Below are positions 47,401 through 57,599 of a stretch of DNA of 64,000 bases, in pieces. This DNA is from Mauremys mutica (taxonomy: Eukaryota; Chordata; Testudines; Geoemydidae). How positions within the stretch are numbered: position 1 is the stretch's first letter; each line of letters begins with the position of its first letter. The notes beneath the pieces are model-generated. The model did no database searches, had not been told where the DNA came from, and saw nothing but the letters and a program-made list of their open reading frames with translations. Position numbers and translations under genes: made by a program. The stretch covers positions 12,495,925 to 12,559,924 of the forward strand of contig NC_059087.1 of the NCBI RefSeq assembly GCF_020497125.1. The letters run 5' to 3'.

Positions 47401-48479
47401 TTGTATTAAGGATATTTTCAGTATAGACAATGCTACTAATTTTACAGATGACATTTTGGACCAAAATAATCTATTTTTATACTACTCTTATCGTTAGTAT
47501 GGCATCTATACTATATCATATACCTCTTCCCTTTTCTACCTGACCAACTTTACTATATCAGATTGTGCTAATTATTCTTGTACCAATGGTAATTTTAAAA
47601 TGTTGGCACTAAATCCCGTGGATAGCAAATTACTCCCTTACCTGTGAGTTGATGGGCCCTCTGTGGTTAACCTAGCTATTAGTTTGTGCTTTGACACGCC
47701 TTGGTTGTAAGTACCAACCATATAACATACTTTGCACTCAAATTCCTTGGCTTCTAACATGCCTGACTTGGAAGCAATGATTTATATTGCATGAATGACC
47801 CATGTTTAAATTGAATACAAGTAAACAAGGTTCCAAAGCAGAAAATAGTAAATATGACACAGTTCTTGTTATGCCAGATTTATCTCCTTCCCACTTCCAA
47901 AAAAATAAAATAAAAAGTAAAAATGTGCTGAAAATTATGAGGTTATGAAGAGCTAAGCTATTGCAAAGATACAGCATGTTTGAAAACTATGGTCTTGTAT
48001 GTATGTAAGATGTTTTACAGTGCTCTGTCATGAGCCACTTCTGCATTTTACAGTCCTTTCATGTGTGTTCATCTCCTGGTAAATCTTAGCCATTTGCTTG
48101 CTAGTAAAGGAAAATACATTCCACTGAACATTTTTAAAAAATATATCAAGTCTTTTAAATCTCTATTTTAAATAGACAGGAAAAATGTGTCAGTCTTATA
48201 CAATTCTGCCATTTTCTTATCAAATATTAATCTTTGGACACATTTGATCCCTGGCTAATTTTCTTAGCTACACAGAAAAACATTTAAAAAGACATTCTTA
48301 ATTACACTTTTCTAGCTATAGGGCATTGTAATGCATGTAAAAAAGACTATTTTAGCAATTTATAGCCATTGATTAGATGTTTCTTAAGAGTACAGTGCTG
48401 TGAAAAGTACTACCAAGAGTGGTGCTTGCTGCCAGAAGAGTTTAATTGTCTACAGTGGATTACTCACATGCATAAGGGT

Positions 48480-49363
48480 TCATAGAATCATAGAATCTCA
48501 GGGTTGGAAGGGACCTCAGGAGGTCATCTAGTCCAACCCCCTGCTCAAAGCAGGACCAATCCCCAACTAAGTCATCCCAGCCAGGGCTTCATCAAGCCTG
48601 ACCTTAAAAACCTCTAAGGAAGGAGATTCCACCACCTCCCTAGGTAACCCATTCCAGTGCTTCACCACCCTCCTAGTGAAAAAGTTTTTCCTAATATCCA
48701 AGCTAAACCTCCCTCACTGCAACTTGAGACCATTACTCCTTGTTCTGTCCTCTGGTACCACTGAGAACAGTCTAGATCCACCCTCTTTGGAACCCCCTTT
48801 CAGGGAGTTGAAAGCAGCTATCAAATCTCCCCTCATTCTTCTCTTCTGCAGACTGAACAATCCCAGTTCCCTCAGCCTCTCCTCAGAAGTCATGTGTTCC
48901 AGCCCCCTAATCATTTTTGTTGCCCTCCGCTGGACTCTTTCCAATTTTTCCACATCCTTCTTGTAGTGTGGGGCCCAAAACTGGACACAGTACTACAGAT
49001 GAGGCCTCACCAATGCCAAATAGAGGGGAATGATCACGTCCCTCGATCTGCTGGCAATGCCCCTACTTATACAACCTGAAATGCCGTTAGCCTTCTTGGC
49101 CACAAGGGCACACTGTCGACTCATATCCAGCTTCTCATCCACTGTAACCCCTAGATCCTTTTCTGCAGAACTGCTGCCTAGCCGCTCGGTCCCTAGTCTG
49201 TAGCAGTGCATGGGATTCTTCCATCCTAAGTGCAGGACTCTGCACTTGTCCTTGTTGAACCTCATCAGATTTCTTTTGGCCCAATCCTCTAATTTGTCTA
49301 GGTCCCGCTGTATCCTATCCCTACCCTCCAGCATATCTACCACTCCTCCCAGTTTGCACTGTT
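48480..49363 (-). mobile_element. CR1 LINE fragment (3' part), minus strand, little decayed
   Basis: Minus-strand reading stays open over long runs: [56 protein letters not shown], then [19 protein letters not shown] and [18 protein letters not shown]. The tail (+ strand left edge) is TCATAGAATCATAGAATC. It is 5'-truncated just after the DDTKLGG box. Low decay suggests recent activity. Confidence 0.93.
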
Positions 49364-51819
49364 GGATCCTAAACACACTACAGTACATTCCCATAAGAGT
49401 CATTGTGGGCCTAACTCTGCTCATTCGGCTGCTAGCTTACTGCTCCATTGTAAACAGCCTTCTTCTAGAAGTTCTTTGTAATGGTTTACAGGATAATTTT
49501 TGGTTGAGATGTAAGTATGTATTCCCATAACTGTCCCTTAATGGATTCAGTTTGGCTGATTTAGATTCACAATGGGCATTTAAAAATATTCAAAGGTCAG
49601 GAGAAATACTCATTAGATTTGGATACATTGATACTATCCATTTGCAATGTTATCCTGACAAATGCTACAATTATTTCTTCTTTCATCTTGAGAACATACA
49701 TCATTACAGACCCATAAAGAATGAGAGTGCAATATTTCAGGCTGATTCAGACCTCAGGAAAGTTTCTCTCATAGGATACAAAAGCTCATATATCATAAAA
49801 ACATTGTGAGAAAACAGCCAATGTGGTGCTAAAAGTTAAACAGTTACCCATGTGTTCATAGGATCAGGGCCTAAGAATATATTACTTTTGACTTATTATG
49901 GAGGTTCTCTTTTAGCTCATGTGGAAGGGAGCTCTGGCTGTACTGGCCACCGTGAAATCTCTGCAGACTCATAGTCAGAGCTTTATGGCTCTCAGCTATC
50001 TGACATTGGAATTATTATGGTACTTGCCCGCTGGTATGGCTTATGCGCCGCAAACATTCTGGGTTAATAGGTCTAGCAGTAGTGAATTTTTACTACAGAA
50101 GCTTGCCTGTAGCAGATCTGATTAATCTGTCAGTGATGTAACCTCAGTCAAAAACTGAGTCATAGTTTGTTAGCCAGTAAGTCTGTTTCTAGCCCACATG
50201 AAACTGGAATTCCCTAGCCCTTCCAAGTGGTAAGCTTCTGATCTGATTTGGGATCAGAAAGCTTGACACTAGCCAGTGGCAATTTTATATGTGAATTAGG
50301 ATTGTAAGGAGTAGCAGAAGATGGTGGTTGGATGGACAGGAGTCCTCTGAGTGGGTTCACACTTGTATATTAAAAACAAAACAATTCAGATCCCTGACTG
50401 ATCTGTAGCTGATTCAGACTGTACAGGAGACACACTTTTGGAAACACAGAATTGCCCTTTGCTCTTTGGCTAGAGGAGTGGCTGGGCACACTGTGGTAAT
50501 ACAACTAAGTCACTGGTGATGTGTGTGGAGGTGGGATTTATTGCTGCATCAGTGTCCTAAAGCCCTAAGTGGCACTTTCCAAATGAAATGATGCAGAAAG
50601 TTTATGATTAACAAGGGGACAATGAAAGAAGGGTGAAAACTCCATGAGCTTCCATGCAGCAAGCTGACTTTCCTATAATACACTCACTGTCTTTGGAGGA
50701 AAGTACCTGGAGTATTAGCCTGGACCACCAGCAGGGAAAAGAAACATCTGTTCTAAATTCTGGGTGGAGGCCCAGCAGCAATTTAAAAAAATGGGGGAGG
50801 GAAGGGAGGAACACACCTGCTATTCATACAATCCCAGTAGAAACAAAATACCCAGCCCAGCCCTTGGTGAATAGGGGTCGAAAGAGAATGAGTAACTGTA
50901 TACAGATTTTGGTGCAAATTCTGGCCTCGCTTACACTCCTTATCTCTTATGTCCCATCTGCAATGGCCAAATATAACTTTGCTGCCAGGAGGGAATAGGG
51001 TCCTGTAGCTATGGAGCAAGGGTTTGGCTTTTCCCTTTCTGGCAAAATTAAATAGATCCTTTCCACTGTGCAATTTTAACAAGATAAAACTTAAACTATC
51101 TGGCATTGTGTTGTGGTGGTAATTGTAATTATTAGAAGGGGCAGCCTGGCTGATTATAGGTTCTCTTACCATGAAGCTTCAGATCTAAAAATAATGGTTC
51201 CATCTAGTTTACATAATAGAAATAAAAGAGAGTGTTTGGCTTCAGAAACAGTATTCATGTTAGTTGAAGGAAAGCATAAGAGACATACTCTAGAGAAATG
51301 TGGGTATGGTGAATTTCTGTTTGTTCTGTTTTCTACCCTGAAGCTTGTTATCCAGGATGTTTTAGCTAAATTCCCTCTGCTTTGCTGCAAAGCTCATAGC
51401 TATCTAATGATATTTACAGTTATTAACAGTAAGTTGGAGTTGTTTTCCCAACTGGAACTATGCAGCAACTAAAGAGGGATTTTCCCTTTTAAAAATATGA
51501 AAAAGTCCTCCCTGATTTATGAGCATAGCACCCCCAGAGTCAGCAATAGGATTCCTTTCAGGGTATAGCTAGCCAAGAGGAACCGCATTTCAGTGACTCA
51601 TCCCAAGAGTAGCTCTACACACCTTCCTCCTCTGCAATGACTCTCAACAGATTTTAGCGCACTCTGTTTCTTCAAGCTATCGTTTAATGGCTTGCAAGAA
51701 GAAAGCACATTTGAGATCGATGCAGGCACTATATGATGTGATTTCATGATATCAGCCAGAGCATCTCACTTGAGGAGACACAGCCGCAGATCTCCTCTCT
51801 CCTAGATGTTTCAGCTGCA

Positions 51820-52400
51820 GGGGGCAAAGCGATTCCGAAGTCCATTATTACTGGCTGACCTGGCTTGAGGTCACATCCCAGCCCCCTTGCTCTTGCTCAC
51901 CCTGGCCCCTCTCACCATATGGTGAGGCTGTGATCCCCACCAGGCTGCTGAGTGTCCACTCACTGACTCCGACCACTTCCTCTGCACTGCTGCTGATGCC
52001 TGGATCTCGTTCCCCACCCAGCTGCCTGCTTCCCAGGGGAAGTGAGAGGGGAATGTGGGCAGCAGCAGAAGTGGGGATGATGAAGCAGTTGGCGCCAGCA
52101 ACCAGATAGTCAGCAGCATGTCCTTGTCCTGCACAGGTGTTTCCTCTGCCTTGCTGCTGCCTGGGCCCTGCTCCTCACACTGCTGTCTTCTCTCCATGGG
52201 GAGTGAGAGCATGGGTGTGGTGGGGAAAGTGCCTCTGGTTGCTGACTCTTCACTTGCTTCCTCTGGGCTGCTGCTGCTGCCACCCAGATCCTGCTCGCTA
52301 TGCTTCTGCCTGCGGCTCTGGAGGGGTGGGTGTGGGTGTGTGCGCGCGCGCCTCTAGGGCTTACATGGTGCGCCTCGACTCACCATTAGGGAAACCACTG
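51820..52400 (-). mobile_element. GC-rich probable hAT-type MITE (right end only)
   Basis: It ends at 52400 with ATTAGGGAAACCACTG, the reverse of CAGTGGTTTCCC, a hAT-like terminus. The inside is GC-rich with a CGCGCGCG run near 52343. No secure left end was found; a TTTTAGCG site at 51650 loosely resembles the CTTTAGCG after the right end. Open frames through it are incidental. Confidence 0.4.
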
Positions 52401-52423
52401 CTTTAGCGAGTGGGGAGGAAAAG

Positions 52424-52437
52424 AAAAAAAAAAAAAA
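52424..52437. repeat. Poly-A run
   Basis: A 14-A run in an A/G-rich stretch. Confidence 0.8.
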
Positions 52438-54460
52438 GGGAGGAGAGAAGAAAAGAAACAGACAAATTACATAAGTTAATAAAATAGCTACTCAGAACGA
52501 AATCTGATGCATCTGTAATTGAGATTTGGATAAATGCAAAATACCGACACATGATATTAACCTAGCTGGTCCTTTTCCCTTCTTCACCTGAATTACTCCT
52601 GCTCCCTGCTGTTTCTTTTGCTCAGTTTTCTCACTTCTTAGGCCAAAATGTTAAAAAGTGGCTTCTGATTTTGGAGCACCTTTGGTTTTTGAACGTCCAA
52701 AATGAGGCATCGTGGGCCTAATTTTCACAGGTACTGGGTATCTGCTGGTCCCACTGACTTTTGTCAGAGTTGTGGGGATGCAATGCTTCTGATAATTGGG
52801 CCCAAGATGGCCCCTCAAAACTATGTTTCTCAAAATTAGTGGATAGTGTTGGAAATTTTGGCCTAAGTGACTTGCTTAACATCATGCAGCTAGTCAGTGA
52901 CCCATTCGAGCTTAGGAGTTGCTTGCATATATGAGTTTGCAAACTTAAAAGGATTACTTTATATACAGCTCCTTGAACACCAAAGCACTGGAGAAGGGCT
53001 ACTCAGAATCAACAAATAGGCAGATGGTCATAGCCAATAACTATCGGGCACCAAAATCAGAGCACTAGAATAAATAACTTTAGGTAAAGGGGAAAGTTTG
53101 AAATGGAGGTTTAGAGCGAAGAAAAGTGAAAGAGCTTGAGATAGTCAAGGATCAAGCAGCAAAGGCACCATGTTTAGAAACTGCAATGATGGCCAAATTG
53201 TCATCAGGACTTGACTTTTAGTGGTTCTGAGCATCCATAACTCCTGTTGACTTCCATGGAAGTCACAAGTGTTCAACATCTTAAAAAAATCAGGTGGTAA
53301 ATGCCTATTTATGCAGATATAAGAAGCCCTAAGACAATGGAAACAGTGTATTTTTGCTGCACAAGGGGCCAGATGAGTGGAAAACACATAAGGGCCTTTG
53401 CACGTCTTAGTGTGCCACAAAAGAGTCGAATTTACTGGACAGCCCAGGGGTTGTGTGGGTGTGGTAGCCATTCAGTCATTCCCCATAACAAATTCACATG
53501 ACCAAACCCCAGACTATGGTGGGAGAATTGGCCTGTTCATGTGCCCTTCCCATGCCTTGTTCTAGTGGCTGTGGTTCTGCTATGCAATGCCTAAGTGCTA
53601 ACGTATTTGTTTGTTGGGTTTGAGGATTCTTTTCCTTAGATACACTATATTTTAATGTTTGGGCTTTATTTGCCCTGTTAGGGTTGGGGCCAAAGGAAAC
53701 TTCAAATGCCTAGTGCTAGTATTCAGGTTTTTAGTATATAAAAGGAAAGACAATTCTAGGCTTACTGTCGAACTTGGAAAGAAGCCACAGATGTTGACTA
53801 AGGCAGCTGCGGAACATCCCAGATCTAAAGGTTATATAACCCCCTGAGCTTTGGCAATGCTTATGAAGATAGATGCAGAAAGTAATGTCTCATAGGCTCT
53901 GGGGAAGAGAAAGTAGACTTTAGGGAGAGCTGCAAAGACTTCTTGAAAGTTGGTTGAAGCTGATTCTTGTCAAGAAAATGTCTGTGGAATGACAGTGGAA
54001 GAATTTAAAAGTGAATGACCTAACTGGTACTAGAAATGCATTATCCAACTAAAAGTACGAGGTCAAAAGAAGTCACAAAATAAATGATCTGGCTTCTCGT
54101 TAGAGGAATGGAAAGAAGCGGTTTAGTAACTGAGAGCTATGTATTATTTTATATACAGATAAAAATATTCTGGTTTTGTTTGAATTTTATAGAAGTGACC
54201 GTTCTGCCCTATTCTGCCACTAAGCAGGTTGTTACAGAAGAGCATGTACTATGTTGCTGTCCGTGTGATGAGATTACTGAGTGAGAATTTACTCATATGG
54301 ATCTTAGTAGATGGATTCAAGTAACATTTCCAAAGGTTACAAAAGGGGAATCAATTTTACCCTGTAACAGATACCATAGTGATTGGTGCATTGAGAAATA
54401 CTTAGTATTCATCTTGAGTAGAGATTTTTGTTAAAATCCCAGATCAGATTTTCAGGATAG

Positions 54461-54693
54461 AAGGGAAATTAAGTATCAGAGGGGTAGCTGTGTTAGTCTG
54501 GATCTGTAAAAGCAGCAAAGAATGCTGTGGCACCTTATAGACCAACAGACGTTTTGGAGCATGAGCTTTCGTGGGTGAATACCCACTTTGTCCGACGAAG
54601 TGGGTATTCACCCACGAAAGCTCATGCTCCAAAACGTCTGTTAGTCTATAAGGTGCCACAGCATTCTTTGCTGCTTCTAAGGGAAATTAAGTA
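54461..54693. mobile_element. Foldback retroposon with 15-bp target duplication, probably Penelope-like
   Basis: The direct repeat AAGGGAAATTAAGTA occurs at 54461-54475 and 54679-54693. The insert (54476-54678) starts TCAGAGGGGTAGCTGTGTTA. It then forms two inverted arms, about 54511-54592 and 54594-54675, centred on one base at 54593 with only about two mismatches. The left arm has a 35-bp extension that the right arm lacks. The same unit (GTGGCACCTTATAGAC, GCTTTCGTGGGTGAATACCC) is familiar from turtle and other vertebrate genomes. Inverted dimers and short target duplications are known for Penelope-like elements. No reverse transcriptase is present. Confidence 0.7.
54592..54630 (+). ncRNA. 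Hammerhead-ribozyme-like motif in the foldback element
   Basis: Reading + strand: CCGACGA (consensus CUGANGA, one change), one extra A, a 6-bp helix GTGGGT/ACCCAC closed by ATTC, the core GAAA at 54616-54619, a 3-bp stem III (AGC/GCT) with loop TCAT, and a possible cleavage site after C54629. Penelope-like elements are known to carry minimal hammerheads. Because of the changed core base and the extra A, this copy may be inactive, and the resemblance could partly come from the palindrome. Confidence 0.35.
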
Positions 54694-54782
54694 AATGCTT
54701 TCTAAAATTGAAAAAAATAAGTCTCAAGTTCAACCCGTGCATAATTTAAGTCCCACTTAAGCATTCGAAATAGGCCAGCAAA

Positions 54783-55154
54783 TGAAATTAATAGGCAGCA
54801 GGCTTAAAACAAATAAAAGGAAGTTCTTCTTCACACCACGCACAGTCAACCTGTGGAACTCGTTGCCTGAGGAGGTTGTGAAGGCTAGGACTATAACAGG
54901 GTTTAAAAGAGAACTAGATAAATTCATGGAGGTTAAGTCCATTAATGGCTATTAGCCAAGATGGGTAAGGAATGGTGTCCCTAGCCTCTGTTTGTCAGAG
55001 AGTGGAGATGGATGGCAGGAGAGAGATCACTTGATCATTACCTGTTAAGTTCACTCCCTCTGGGGCACCTGGCATTGGCCACTGTCGGTAGACAGGATAC
55101 TGGTCTGGATGGACCTTTGGTCTGACCCAGTATGGCCGTTCTTATGTTCTTAGG
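54783..55154 (+). mobile_element. CR1 LINE 3' end, second subfamily, + strand
   Basis: CCTGTGGAACTCGTTGCCTG and TAAATTCATGGAGGTTAAGT lead to a 3' end TATGGCCGTTCTTATGTTCT followed by TA. This subfamily has a TTCTTATG tail in place of ATTCTATG. It is close to what I recall as consensus, so probably young. Only the end of ORF2 and the 3' UTR remain. Confidence 0.88.
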
Positions 55155-55317
55155 GTATTACTGGGGCTTGAGCTTTGGGCTAGCCCTTTGCACTGGAGTG
55201 AATTTCTCTTTAGAGTGAGTTTTACTTCTTGGTGTCTATTTATGCAACCTTTCTCTCTGTGTCACGTACTCCCTCAGTCTTTCTCACTCCATATAGCCTC
55301 CAATTTACCATCCCTAA

Positions 55318-55410
55318 CATAAGCATGTGCCTAAAGTTAAGTACATGCTTAAGTCCCATTGCTTTAGTGGGGTTTATGAATGTACTTCAGTGCTTTAGTG
55401 AATTGGGGTC
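55318..55410. repeat. Ancient hairpin repeat copy (GTGCTTAAG family)
   Basis: CATAAGCATGTGCCTAAAGT, TTAAGTCCCATTGCTTTAGT and TCAGTGCTTTAGTGAATTGG, then GGTC. This is a third hairpin family with the same CCCATTG centre. Confidence 0.45.
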
Positions 55411-55604
55411 ATACTACTGCCATCCTGGAATTAAACATCTGCTAATATTAGTATTACTTGGTTTATTGTGGCAAGAGCTTATTTGGCAGTAGTTGGTAAC
55501 CTCCCATGAAGTTTATGGATTTAGGGATTAAATTCACCCCTTGATGCATATTTGTCACATAGTCTAATGGGAAATGTTTGGTTACAGTTCTCTGCATCCA
55601 GATG

Positions 55605-55680
55605 ATCAGAATTTTTAGCTGGTGTAAATCAGTGTAGCACCATTAACTTTGTTTTACACTAGCTGAGGATTTGCCTCATT
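55605..55680. repeat. Ancient hairpin repeat copy (GTGTAAATC family), well preserved
   Basis: TTAGCTGGTGTAAATCAGTG, TAGCACCATTAAC, TTTTACACTAGCTGAGGATT and TGCC. Confidence 0.6.
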
Positions 55681-55721
55681 CTTTAATTGCGTAGAGCATG
55701 GGATAGGAACAATATGACTAA

Positions 55722-55880
55722 GGACTTGTCTACTTGGCACTGGAGAGGTCTGATTTATAGAGTGCTCTAGCTATCCCATGTAGACCCTGCTGGCATGCTC
55801 TAAAAGGTACCTACTTCACCTTAACATAATCCTGTTTCAAATGGAACTACATCAACACGATTGAAGTTCCTTTGTCTCCA
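55722..55880 (+). mobile_element. Harbinger-type MITE, left part only
   Basis: TAA is followed by GGACTTGTCTACTTGG and CACTGGAGAGG, close to the left end of the element at 60361. No right terminus is found. Confidence 0.5.
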
Positions 55881-57260
55881 TAGGTTGGGGGGATTATATG
55901 AGAACCCGAACTATGACTATATATTTATTGTGATTATGAGCTAAGGTACATTCGAATATGGGATTTTTTTTTAATGGGTGCATGCACAGTGGTGTAAAAG
56001 CTCTCTTTTTCTCTGTTACACATTTACTTATGGCTTTGAAAATAAAACGGTCAGAGTGGGCCATTAATTGAAGAAGATTTCTTATTAATAAAAGTTTATG
56101 AGCAGAGAAATGAATATGAATCAAGCTGCATGAAATTGCTTTGGCAAAATTTTGACATCAACATTTTTTCTAGCATAAAAACATGTTTTAAATAATTTGG
56201 TTAGTGATCATTTGAAGAGAACAGCATACTCTGTTTTGTGCTCCTTACTTTGGTCTGCTTCTAATAATTCAGACAAAATACTGATTGTTTGTACTGAACT
56301 AAGAGAAAGCACCAGAGATACCAGGGAATTTGTTTTTCCTGAGCAATGTTTGCAATAATTCAGCTACACTGATGAAATCTCACTTTTTGGTTCTCATTTG
56401 TGCTGGAAGGATTTTCTCTCATCTGTAATAATCAGTTATGGAATTTCAGATTTGGAAATGATTTTTCTTTATTTTCTAAACCAAGAAAAGAATTTTGCTT
56501 GAGTGTTGCTCAGTGGCAGGTAAATTATTTTACTGCTTGCGGGAGTGCTAATTAAAGCCACTTAGAACACCTGCCTTGGTGATAAAATTAGCCTTGAAAT
56601 TTGAAATACCAATCAGGACTCACTCCATCCTCTTAAAAAGACAGTATGGGATTTTGCTTGTACTCTAATATCTAATTTGTCAGACTCACTTTGTCCTAGG
56701 ATTATATGAAATGATCAGTCTCTGATTGTTTCATTTCTTAACTTGTTCAGTAGATCTAGACTCCACTGTATCATATTTTGTATCATGTAATGTAAGACAC
56801 CATTTTCAGTATTATGTTATGGTACATAATACTTGACACAGTGATATCATATCAGGCTACACGTCTTGACATTTCAGGTGCTGTTATATCTCACACTGTA
56901 TGGCTACATCCACCTTTATTTGCTAGTAGGTGCATTTGGTCATGTGAATCACTGCTTCAGTAAAATGAGATTAAACATTTTTGTAAAAAAATCCATTTCC
57001 TCAAAGTAAATACGATTCTATTACATAGCATTTACTGGAGTGGGGTGAATAATTCCTAGCAAATAATTTATTGGACAAATTGTACCTCTTTTCCAGTTTG
57101 TGAAATGCTCATGAGCAGATACATTTTAGCAAATATATTCCTTCTTTGAAATCTATTCTCAGAATAGTTTTTGCAAATAATTTTCTGTTGGTAGTTTCTT
57201 TGTGAGCAATTTGTTGGAGTTATTTAATATTTGAGAGTGGAACTGGTGTTTAGTTTAGAG

Positions 57261-57569
57261 CAAGGGTAGGCAACCTATGGCACGGGTGCCGAAGGCGGCA
57301 CACAAGCTGATTTTCAGTGGCACTCACACTGCCCAGGTCCTGGCCACTGGTCTGGGGGGCTCTACATTTTAATTTTAGTTTTAAATGAAGCTTCTTAAAC
57401 ATTTTAAAAACCTTATTTACTTCACATGCAACAGTAGTTTAGTTATATATTCTAGACTTATAGAAAGAGACCTAAAAATGTTAAAATGTATTACTGGCAC
57501 ACAAAATCTTAAATTAGAGTGAATAAATGAAGACTCAGCACCCCACTTCTGAAAGGTTACCGACCCCTG
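57261..57569 (+). mobile_element. hAT-type MITE with perfect 8-bp target duplication
   Basis: The ends are CAAGGGTAGGCAACC and GGTTACCGACCCCTG. GTTTAGAG flanks both sides (57253-57260 and 57570-57577). It is 309 bp with an AT-rich middle. The wording (GGCACTCACACTGCC, CTGAAAGGTTACC) is that of a common turtle family. Confidence 0.92.
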
Positions 57570-57599
57570 GTTTAGAGGGTGCTAATTAGTTTTGAATGG

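Noticed and set aside
50654..50998. 114-residue plus-strand frame, and others at 51113-51472
   Set aside because: No similarity recognised and no splice context. It fits chance open frames in an intron.
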